In this document: in pieces, positions 53,409 to 60,532 of the stretch | Position numbering within the stretch: the stretch's first letter is position 1 | Layout: each line of letters begins with the position of its first letter | Assembly: GCF_003331055.1 (NCBI RefSeq) | Contig: NZ_PUQD01000017.1 | Span: 1-64,000, forward strand | Direction of reading: 5' to 3' | DNA from: Pseudomonas sp. AFG_SD02_1510_Pfu_092 | GTDB lineage: Bacteria > Pseudomonadota > Gammaproteobacteria > Pseudomonadales > Pseudomonadaceae | Length of the DNA: 64,000 nucleotides | Notes under the pieces: model-generated | Databases searched by the model: none | What the model saw: the letters and a program-made list of their open reading frames with translations, nothing else | What the model was told of the DNA's origin: nothing | Program-made: the position numbers and the translations under genes

Positions 53409-53561
53409 ACAGACCTCTTGGTTGGGTTTTAGTGTGGGAGCGGCCCGGCCTGCGGCACACATTGCACGCTTGTGCAGGCGTTGCGCTTCCCAGGTGACGC
53501 GCTGGGTACTATCTTGGTCGCAGCCCCTGGGGGCGATCTATCCACTTTCTTCGCCATCGAA

Positions 53562-53578
53562 TGCACCAGAAGAGTGCA
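53562..53578. promoter_or_regulatory. NtrC-like inverted repeat
   Basis: TGCAC-CAGAAGA-GTGCA: arms of five with a seven-nt centre, the geometry of an enteric NtrC site. A related TGCAC-GCTT-GTGCA repeat lies at 53463-53476. Both are in the gap between the divergent synthetase and AraC genes. They could instead be sites of the AraC-type regulator. Confidence 0.45.
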
Positions 53579-53591
53579 TACAGGACAACCC

Positions 53592-54491
53592 GTGACAACC
53601 GCCAATGCCTTGCAGTTCCAGGCCTTCCATACCACCGACGTTACCGAGCAGGTGCGCGCCACGCCGGGCTGGCAGCAACAGTACCGGCAGATGTCGCCCG
53701 GCCATTTCAGCGGTGAGCTGCGTTGCCTGGGGCTGGATGGCGTGGAGGTGTACGAGGAGCGCCTGAACACCCGTGTGGAGCAGTTTTTCCGCGCGCCGAG
53801 CGGTTCGCTGGCGTTCTGTTTCGACCGCAGCGAGAACAGCCTGTACCTGCTCAATGAGCAGAGCCGCAACATCTGGATCACGCCGGAGAACTACCAGGAA
53901 GTGGCCGTGGTGTTCGACCAGGCTTTCCTCGCCCGCCACGGGCTCGACCCGCAGCGCCTGGAGGGCTTGTTCATGGTGCCTCTGGGCAGCGGGCAGAACG
54001 CGCTGTTCGGCAGCTGGCTGAGCGCGACCCTGACCCGCCTGGGCGAGGCCGATTGCCCGTTGCAGGGGCAGGCCCTGGCGGAGCAGTTGCTGGAGGACTG
54101 CCTGTTCATCCTCGACAACGCCTGCCAGCGCCTGCAGGGCGGGGCGCTGGGCCGACGCGACGAGGAGCGGGCGATCATGCGCCGGGTGAGCGAGTGGGCC
54201 GCCGACTGCCCTGAGGAAACGCTGAACCTGATGGAGCTGGCAGCGGTAGCCGGGGTTTCCCTGCGCCAGTTGCAGCAAGCGTTCAAGGCGTACACCGGCA
54301 TGCCGCCGGCGCACTGGTTGCGCTTGCGCCGGTTGAACGGCGCGCGGCGTGACCTGTTGCGCGGGGGCGGGGTGACGGTGGCCGAAGTGGCGATGCGCTG
54401 GTCGTTCTGGCATTTGGGAAGGTTTTCAGAGAGTTACCGGCAGTTGTTCAAGGAGTTTCCGAGCGAGACCTTGAAGCGCGGCAGGGGCTGA
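53592..54491 (+). CDS. AraC-family transcriptional regulator
   Basis: A 299-residue regulator. The C-terminal AraC domain has two helix-turn-helix parts (LMELAAVAGVSLRQLQQAFKAYTGMPP, then VAEVAMRWSFWHLGRFSESYRQLFKEFPSE, read in parts). The N-terminal about 190 residues (FQAFHTTDVTEQVRATPGW) form the effector domain, similar to EutR-like proteins. The GTG at 53592 with AGGA 6 nt upstream is the likely start; the frame is open back to a GTG at 53472. It probably controls the divergent polyamine genes. Confidence 0.88.
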   Translation: MTTANALQFQAFHTTDVTEQVRATPGWQQQYRQMSPGHFSGELRCLGLDGVEVYEERLNTRVEQFFRAPSGSLAFCFDRSENSLYLLNEQSRNIWITPENYQEVAVVFDQAFLARHGLDPQRLEGLFMVPLGSGQNALFGSWLSATLTRLGEADCPLQGQALAEQLLEDCLFILDNACQRLQGGALGRRDEERAIMRRVSEWAADCPEETLNLMELAAVAGVSLRQLQQAFKAYTGMPPAHWLRLRRLNGARRDLLRGGGVTVAEVAMRWSFWHLGRFSESYRQLFKEFPSETLKRGRG

Positions 54492-54511
54492 GGTTGGTGG
54501 TGGGGCTGCTG

Positions 54512-54605
54512 GCCTCTTCGCGGGCTTGCCCGCTCCCACAGGATCACCTCAGGTTCGAACAATGTGCGGTCCCTGTGGGAGCGGGCAAGCCCGCGAAGAG
54601 GTCGG
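54512..54605. repeat. Inverted REP pair
   Basis: CCTCTTCGCGGGCTTGCCCGCTCCCACAGG and the facing GTGGGAGCGGGCAAGCCCGCGAAGAGG (each given in parts) flank a 35-nt centre. The outer arms are complementary, so the whole block can fold back on itself. It lies between two genes of the same direction. Confidence 0.88.
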
Positions 54606-54679
54606 CCCAGGCACTACACAACCCAGCATTGCGCCGCAAAAATTGCTATCGTGCCGCCCTGATTCCACCCGAGGTGCCG

Positions 54680-56590
54680 ATGTTCTACCTGCCTTTGCCC
54701 AGCGACCAGGCCGAGCGCCTCGCCAGTGCGCCCACCACCGACTTCTTCAGCGCCGCCAGCATCCTCGACGCCGCTGCGGTGCTGTTCGTGCAGAACCTGC
54801 CCCGTCAACCCGCCAGCGCCTCGGCAGACGCCCAGGAACGCCGCTTTGCCGAAATCGTGCGCATCGCCAGCGAAGTCGAACAAGCCGCCCCCGGGCGCTT
54901 CCAGGGCCAGGTAGCGCAACACTTCGATCGCGAAGCCTTTGCCATGGGCCTGGGCCTGCTCGGCGAAAACGCTATCGCGCTGCTGTCCGCCGAGGTGCCG
55001 TACAGCGCCGACGAGCTACTGGACGCCGAAGGCCACTGGAACTTTCAGTTCGCCGACCGCTATCGCCAGCGCGCAACACCGCTGCACCCGGTGCACCTGC
55101 CGGCGCTGGCCAGCGACCTGATGCTCAGCGACCAGCAGAACCGCCTGCTGCGGGAATTTCTCGGCGGTAGCGACGAATCGGTGGCGGTGCAGGGCTTCGC
55201 CGGTACCGGCAAGACCTTCCTGATCCACCAGTTCGCCCGCCTGCTCGAGCCGCAGCGCACCTTGCTGCTGGCGTTGACCGAAGGCCAGCTGCGCGCCCTG
55301 CAGGCGCGGGTCAAGGACGCCGCCGCGTACACCGCGCTGACTTTTGGCCAGCTGGCCGATGAACTGCTCAACCGCGACATGACCAGCAACGGCTGGCGCC
55401 TGCGTGACCCGTACCGCACCAAGCTGTCGTGGCGCCCGCAGGAGGCGCAGGTGGTGCGTTGGCTGGCGATACCCGACATCGGCCCGCTGGCCGCCCGCGA
55501 GGTGGTCGCCTTGTGCATTCGCGCCGTGCGCAGCTTCTGCCACAGCGCCGACACCCAGCTGCAGTTGCACCACCTGCCCTGGGCCGGCCCGGGCACCACG
55601 CCGCTGGACCAGGAGGTGTTGCTGGAGAAGGCACGCTTGTACTGGCAGGAACTGATTCGCCCGTCAGCCCGGGACATTCAGTTGCCGGTGCGCGACTACC
55701 ACCGGGTCAAGTTGCTGTCGCTGACCGGTTATGTGATCGACAGTCGCTACAGCCATGTCATCGTCGACGAAGCCCACGAGCTGTCGGCACCGATGCTCGC
55801 CGTGCTCGACCGCAGCCCGCAGTCGATCATCGCCCTGGGTGACGAGTTGCAGAACCTCAACGGCCTCAGCGCGCACCACGGCAGCTTCATCCGCCAGCGT
55901 TACATCGACCACTCGCTGCGCGCCGGGCCGGCGATGGACAGCGTGCTCAACCCGCTGATCCAGGCTCACCCGGCAGCGATCCAGGCGGCCTTCAGCGGCA
56001 GCGCCGAGCATTACACCCGGGTCAGCTTCTTCGACACGGTCAGCGTGCCGGAACAGCCCACGGCATTGATCGTCGATGACGAATGGGGCTTGTTTGGCTG
56101 GTTCCAGCGCCTGACGCACCAGGGCGTACCGTTCATTTTGTTGAAGAGCGCGCGCAAGGACTTCGAGCTGTTCGTCGAGGACTGCATCGAGCTGTACCGC
56201 TACGGCACCCGGGCACGCCACCCGATGCTGTTCCGCTACCCCAGCTGGCAGGCGCTGGAACAGGACAAGGGCGACGACAAAGCGTTTCTCGCAGTGGCCA
56301 GCATGCTGCGCAAGGGCTACACCCCGGAGCACTTTGCCAAGGCCAAGAGCCGTTACCGCTGGGACAAGGCGCCGAAGCTGTTCCTCGGGCGGGTGCGCGA
56401 TGTGAAGAACATGGAGTTCGCCCGGGTGATGGTGTCGCCGGAGCTGATGGTGGCGCCGCAGGTGGCGGGTAACCGCAATGAGCGGGCGCGGATGCTGGCG
56501 GGGCTGTACACCGCCTGTTCGCGGGCGCGGCATGAGCTGATCGTGCCGGGGGGGATGCTGGACTGGGTCAAGGACCAGGTTCGGGATTGA
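54680..56590 (+). CDS. Orphan superfamily-1 helicase-like ATPase
   Basis: A 636-residue P-loop ATPase. Walker A is GFAGTGKTF (residues 172-180). Walker B is VIVDEAHE near residue 362, and a motif-III-like LGDELQNLNG is close to 392. The last 100 residues have GRVRDVKNMEFARVMVSPE and GLYTACSRARHELIV, which correspond to motifs V and VI of UvrD/RecD-like enzymes. The N-terminal 145 residues show no known domain. It is probably a DNA or RNA helicase, but its job is unknown and no partner gene is adjacent. The ATG at 54680 follows GAGGTG. Confidence 0.83.
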   Translation: MFYLPLPSDQAERLASAPTTDFFSAASILDAAAVLFVQNLPRQPASASADAQERRFAEIVRIASEVEQAAPGRFQGQVAQHFDREAFAMGLGLLGENAIALLSAEVPYSADELLDAEGHWNFQFADRYRQRATPLHPVHLPALASDLMLSDQQNRLLREFLGGSDESVAVQGFAGTGKTFLIHQFARLLEPQRTLLLALTEGQLRALQARVKDAAAYTALTFGQLADELLNRDMTSNGWRLRDPYRTKLSWRPQEAQVVRWLAIPDIGPLAAREVVALCIRAVRSFCHSADTQLQLHHLPWAGPGTTPLDQEVLLEKARLYWQELIRPSARDIQLPVRDYHRVKLLSLTGYVIDSRYSHVIVDEAHELSAPMLAVLDRSPQSIIALGDELQNLNGLSAHHGSFIRQRYIDHSLRAGPAMDSVLNPLIQAHPAAIQAAFSGSAEHYTRVSFFDTVSVPEQPTALIVDDEWGLFGWFQRLTHQGVPFILLKSARKDFELFVEDCIELYRYGTRARHPMLFRYPSWQALEQDKGDDKAFLAVASMLRKGYTPEHFAKAKSRYRWDKAPKLFLGRVRDVKNMEFARVMVSPELMVAPQVAGNRNERARMLAGLYTACSRARHELIVPGGMLDWVKDQVRD

Positions 56591-56665
56591 GGCCGCTCCC
56601 ACAGGGTGAACGCAATTTCCTGTGGGAGCGGCCTTGTGTCGCGAAAGGGCTGCAAAGCAGCCCCA
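56591..56665. repeat. REP pair and hairpin between convergent genes
   Basis: GGCCGCTCCCACAGG and the facing CCTGTGGGAGCGGCC, then a GGGCTGCAAAGCAGCCCC hairpin. It lies between the convergent helicase-like and sad genes and is a likely two-way terminator. Confidence 0.8.
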
Positions 56666-56675
56666 AGGGCATGAA

Positions 56676-58061
56676 TCAGTTACGGTCCAGCCACACCGTC
56701 TGGGCATTGGTGAACTCACGCACGCCAAAGTGCGACAATTCGCGCCCGAAGCCGCTCTTCTTCACCCCGCCAAACGCCACCCGGGGGTCGGAAGCGCAGT
56801 AGCCGTTGATGAACACACCACCGGTGTCCAGCGCCGCCGTCATGCGCTCGGCCAACGCGTAGTCGGCGGTGTAGATGGTCGCGGCCAGGCCGAAATCGCT
56901 GTCGTTGGCCAGTTCTACCGCATGCTCGGCATCACGGGCACTGATGATCGCCGCCACCGGCCCGAACAGCTCCTGCTTGAACGCGGTCATCTGCGGGGTG
57001 ACGTTGGTGAACACGGTCGGCGCGTAGAAGTTGGCCACACCCTCGAGCTTGTGCCCGCCCAGCAGCAGGGTAGCGCCTTCGGCGAGGGTCGCCTGAACCT
57101 GGCCATCCAGCTCGTCGCGCAGGTCGTAGCGGGCCATCGGGCCGATATAGGTGTCGTCTTGCAGCGGGTTGCCGACCTTCAGCTCGCGCGTGGCTTCGAC
57201 GAACTTGCGGGTGAATTGGTCAACGATGCTTTCTTCGACGATCAGGCGCTTGGCCGCAGCGCAGACCTGGCCGGTGTTCTGGTAACGGCCGATCACCGCA
57301 GCCTTGACGGCGGCATCCAGGTCGGCATCGGCCAGCACGATGAACGGGTCGGAACCGCCCAGCTCCAGCACGCATTTCTTCAGCGCGGCACCGGCTTGCG
57401 CACCAATCGCCATGCCGGCACGCACGCTGCCGGTGAGGGTCACGGCGGCGATGCGCGGGTCGTTGATGGCGCGGGTGACGCCGTCCGGGGTCACGTTCAG
57501 CACTTCGAACACGCCTTGCGGCAGGCCGGCATCCTTGAACAGCTCGCCCAGCAGGTAAGCGCTGCCCATCACGTTCGGGGCATGCTTGAGCACGTAGGTG
57601 TTACCGGCCAGGATCGCCGGCACCGCGCCGCGCAGCACCTGCCAGACCGGGAAGTTCCACGGCATCACGGCCAGGATCGGGCCCAGCGGGCGGTACTCGA
57701 TGCGGGCTTTGTCGACCTGGGTCGGCTCGGCGGCGAGCATTGCCGGGCCGTGCTCGGCGTACCAGCGGCACAGGCCGACGCACTTGCTGACTTCACCGCG
57801 GGCCTGAGCGATCGGCTTGCCGATTTCGCGGCTGATCATTTGCGCGAACGCTTCGGCCTTGGTTTCGAGCGTGCTGGCCAGGGCCAGCAGGTACTCGCTG
57901 CGCTGGCCCAGCGACACCTGGCGCCACTGGCGGTAGCCAACCTTGGCACGTTGCAGCGCCGCTTCCAGTGCGGCGTCGCTGTCGAACGGGTAGGCGCCGA
58001 TCTGCTCGCCGCTGAACGGGTCGAGGGAGATGGCATGGGTCAGGCTGCTGATCGCACTCAT
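56676..58061 (-). CDS. sad: Succinate-semialdehyde dehydrogenase (Sad type)
   Basis: A 461-residue NAD(P) aldehyde dehydrogenase. The cofactor region has MPWNFPVWQ and TLTGSVRAG. The catalytic Glu is in LELGGSDPF and the catalytic Cys in NTGQVCAAAKR (about residue 262). It has the pattern of the YneI/Sad group that oxidises succinate semialdehyde from polyamine or GABA breakdown. The ATG at 58061 is chosen over an in-frame GTG at 58070. It is divergent from a PtrR-like LysR gene. Confidence 0.9.
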   Translation of the reverse strand: MSAISSLTHAISLDPFSGEQIGAYPFDSDAALEAALQRAKVGYRQWRQVSLGQRSEYLLALASTLETKAEAFAQMISREIGKPIAQARGEVSKCVGLCRWYAEHGPAMLAAEPTQVDKARIEYRPLGPILAVMPWNFPVWQVLRGAVPAILAGNTYVLKHAPNVMGSAYLLGELFKDAGLPQGVFEVLNVTPDGVTRAINDPRIAAVTLTGSVRAGMAIGAQAGAALKKCVLELGGSDPFIVLADADLDAAVKAAVIGRYQNTGQVCAAAKRLIVEESIVDQFTRKFVEATRELKVGNPLQDDTYIGPMARYDLRDELDGQVQATLAEGATLLLGGHKLEGVANFYAPTVFTNVTPQMTAFKQELFGPVAAIISARDAEHAVELANDSDFGLAATIYTADYALAERMTAALDTGGVFINGYCASDPRVAFGGVKKSGFGRELSHFGVREFTNAQTVWLDRN

Positions 58062-58168
58062 GGCGGGCACTCTCGTTATCGTTAACCAAGTGAGGCCAGA
58101 CTAGTGGGCTATGGCTTTAATGAAAACTGAATAATAATGAGCGAAACATTCACGTTTGGAGAAAGGCT

Positions 58169-59038
58169 GTGGACCTGGTGCAACTGGAGATCTTCAAGGC
58201 CGTGGCCGAGCAGGGCAGCATCAGTGCCGCCGCGCAGCATATCCATCGGGTGCCGTCGAACCTGACCACGCGCATCAAGCAACTGGAAGAAGACCTGGGC
58301 GTGGAGCTGTTCATTCGCGAGAAGAGCCGCCTGCGCCTGTCGCCGGCGGGGTGGAATTTCCTTGAGTACACCCGGCGCATTCTCGACCTGGTGCACGAGG
58401 CGCGGCTGACCGTGGCCGGCGAAGACCCGCAGGGCACCTTTGCCCTCGGTTCGCTGGAAAGCACGGCGGCGGTGCGCATCCCGGCCTTGCTGGCGGCGTA
58501 CAACCAGCGCTACCCCAAGGTCGACCTGGACCTCTCCACCGGGCCGTCGGGGACCATGCTCGAAGGCGTGCTGTCTGGCCGCCTGGTGGCAGCGTTCGTC
58601 GATGGGCCGGTACTGCACCCGACACTGGAGGGCATCCCGGTGTTCGAAGAAGAAATGGTGCTCATCGCGCCGCTCAATCACGCCCCGGTAGCCCGCGCCC
58701 AGGACGTCAATGGCGAAAGCATCTACGCCTTTCGCGCCAACTGTTCGTACCGCCATCACTTCGAGAACTGGTTCGTCCAGGACCAGGCGGTGCCGGGCAA
58801 GATCCACGAGATGGAGTCGTACCACGGCATGCTGGCCTGCGTCAGTGCGGGGGCCGGCCTGGCCATGATGCCGCGCAGCATGCTCGACAACATGCCCGGT
58901 TGCAGCACCGTCAGCGCCTGGCCGATGTCGGAGGATTTCCGCTACCTGAAAACCTGGCTGGTGTGGCGCCGGGGCACGGTATCGCGCAGCCTGAGCATGT
59001 TCGTGAAATTGCTTGAGGAAGGGCGCACAACTGCTTGA
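58169..59038 (+). CDS. LysR-type regulator, PtrR-like
   Basis: A 289-residue LysR regulator. The winged helix is [36 protein letters not shown] (read in parts, residues 6-41), with a Pro-Ser-Asn-Leu pattern typical of the PtrR/YneJ group. The effector domain starts near [15 protein letters not shown]. The GTG at 58169 has GGAGAAAGG upstream. The E. coli ptrR gene is likewise next to sad, so control of the putrescine/succinate-semialdehyde step is likely. Confidence 0.9.
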   Translation: MDLVQLEIFKAVAEQGSISAAAQHIHRVPSNLTTRIKQLEEDLGVELFIREKSRLRLSPAGWNFLEYTRRILDLVHEARLTVAGEDPQGTFALGSLESTAAVRIPALLAAYNQRYPKVDLDLSTGPSGTMLEGVLSGRLVAAFVDGPVLHPTLEGIPVFEEEMVLIAPLNHAPVARAQDVNGESIYAFRANCSYRHHFENWFVQDQAVPGKIHEMESYHGMLACVSAGAGLAMMPRSMLDNMPGCSTVSAWPMSEDFRYLKTWLVWRRGTVSRSLSMFVKLLEEGRTTA

Positions 59039-59159
59039 TGCAGCAAACAATGGCGCTTTTTCCAGTGAATTTCATCCCGGCACCCACGCATCAGCGCGAA
59101 CAGCCCTGCGCCTGAAGGATCAGATGCTAGGTAAGCCATCCTCACAGGAGGGTCATACC

Positions 59160-59603
59160 ATGCGTAACCATCACTATGCCCTCGGCGCGACGCTGCTGAT
59201 CGCCCTGGCCATGCCCTGGACCCTGGCCGCCGCCGCCGACCTCAACGCTCCCATCGACATGCAGGCCGTGCAGCTGCAGCCGCAGGAGCAGAACGGCGTT
59301 CGCTACCTGCAAGGCGGCATCGGCCAGGATGAAGCCAATGCCCTGCGCAAGACCCCGGGCTACGACCTGCACGTGGAACTGTCCACCGGGCCGGAAGGCA
59401 AGTTCCAGAGCGGTGCCACGGTCGACATCCAGAACGCCCAGGGCCAGCCCGTGCTCAGCGTCAGCGACGCCGGGCCGCTGCTGTATGTGCAGTTGCCTCC
59501 CGGCAAATACAAGGTCACCGGCAACGCTCAGGGCGAGACGGTGCAACAGCTGGTTACCGTGAACGGCCAGGCGCCGACGACCGTGAACCTGAACTGGCGT
59601 TGA
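59160..59603 (+). CDS. Small periplasmic protein with carboxypeptidase-regulatory-like fold
   Basis: A 147-residue secreted protein. The signal peptide is ATLLIALAMPWTLAAAADL (cleavage near residue 26). The mature part ends in a beta-sandwich-like domain with AGPLLYVQLPPGKYKVTGNAQGETVQQLVTV (read in parts), which is the pattern of carboxypeptidase regulatory-like domains. The function is unknown. The ATG at 59160 has AGGAGGG upstream. A strong hairpin follows the stop codon. Confidence 0.85.
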   Translation: MRNHHYALGATLLIALAMPWTLAAAADLNAPIDMQAVQLQPQEQNGVRYLQGGIGQDEANALRKTPGYDLHVELSTGPEGKFQSGATVDIQNAQGQPVLSVSDAGPLLYVQLPPGKYKVTGNAQGETVQQLVTVNGQAPTTVNLNWR

Positions 59604-59610
59604 TGCAATG

Positions 59611-59644
59611 AGCCAGCAGGAGTACGCATGTGCTCCTGCTGGCT
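59611..59644. terminator. 15-bp hairpin containing a LexA2-like site
   Basis: Arms AGCCAGCAGGAGTAC and GTGCTCCTGCTGGCT around a GCAT loop, with one G-T wobble and no T tract. It probably ends the preceding gene. The centre AGTACGCATGTGCT (59621-59634) also fits the LexA2 box. The rest of the gap up to the PagL gene (59645-59834) holds a second small hairpin, GACCGGC/GCCGGTC (59748-59770), and no gene. Confidence 0.65.
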
Positions 59645-59834
59645 ACGACTGAACCTGTCGCTGCGAGCTGACGGCATTAGCCAATGGTGGCAGTTTACTT
59701 TCAACTTTCCGTTTATCTGGACGATAATCGAAAGTATTGCTTTGTGTGACCGGCATGGATGTCGCCGGTCAACCGCATAACATCGAGGGGCCCAAGCCCC
59801 CACATGCCGTGTAGACCATCAGGAGAAGTCGTTG

Positions 59835-60356
59835 ATGAAAACCCGTCTAGCAGCCTCGCTGGCCGTTGCAATGCTGGCCTTCGCCGGGGCGAACCTGGCC
59901 CAGGCCGCACAGGTGTCCGGCGCTGTCGGCGCCACTGGCCAGGGCGACATGACCTACCGTATCGGCCTGTCGTTCGACTGGGACAAGAAGTGGCTGGAAA
60001 GCAGCACCGGTTATCTGACCGGCTATTGGGATGCGGCCTACACCTACTGGGAAGGCGGCGAGGCCAGTGCTGCGCATTCGCTGTCGTTCAGCCCGGTGTT
60101 CACCTACGAATTCAGCGGTTTCACCTATACCCCGTACATCGAGGCCGGGATTGGCCTGGCGGCGTTTTCCAAGACCGATGTCGGCGACCAGCGCCTGGGG
60201 TCGGCGGTCAACTTCGAAGACCGCATCGGCTTTGGCCTGAAGTTGCCGGGGGACCAGAAGGTCGGCATCCGCGCGATGCACTATTCCAATGCGGGGCTCA
60301 AGCAGCCTAACGACGGCATTGAGTCGTACTCGCTGTTCTACAGCAAAGGCTTCTGA
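59835..60356 (+). CDS. pagL: Lipid A 3-O-deacylase PagL
   Basis: A 173-residue outer-membrane beta-barrel. The signal peptide ends at AQAA (residue about 25). The barrel strands follow, and the catalytic His-Ser pair is in IRAMHYSNAGLKQPNDGIESY (read in parts, about 147-165), with the Glu of GIESY completing the site. The last residue is Phe, the usual outer-membrane signal. It removes the 3-linked acyl chain from lipid A. The ATG at 59835 has AGGAGAAG upstream. Confidence 0.9.
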   Translation: MKTRLAASLAVAMLAFAGANLAQAAQVSGAVGATGQGDMTYRIGLSFDWDKKWLESSTGYLTGYWDAAYTYWEGGEASAAHSLSFSPVFTYEFSGFTYTPYIEAGIGLAAFSKTDVGDQRLGSAVNFEDRIGFGLKLPGDQKVGIRAMHYSNAGLKQPNDGIESYSLFYSKGF

Positions 60357-60360
60357 CGCA

Positions 60361-60530
60361 CGGGGCCGCCAGGCGGCCCATCGCTGGCAAGCCAGGCTCC
60401 CACAGGGATCGCGCCAATATGTAAAGATTGAGCAAGACACAAGCAACTGTCTTACTCAATTTCTAAAGGCTGGCGCGATCCTTGTGGAAGCTGCCTTGCC
60501 GGCGATGGGCTGCGAAGCAGCCCCGGGGTT
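60361..60530. repeat. Complete composite REP palindrome
   Basis: Outer second-family REP arms (CCATCGCTGGCAAGCC near 60379 and GCCTTGCCGGCGATGG near 60493) enclose a large inner palindrome. Its arms lie at 60406-60439 and 60448-60481, each from GGATCGCGCCA to TTGAGCAAGACA or TTGAGTAAGACA. The arms match at 27 of 34 positions. It lies between the convergent PagL and TonB receptor genes. Confidence 0.8.
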
Positions 60531-60532
60531 TG

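Noticed and set aside
53449..53465. A sigma-54 promoter (CGGCACACATTGCA) between the synthetase and AraC genes.
   Set aside because: The GG and GC pairs are 8 nt apart instead of the required 10.
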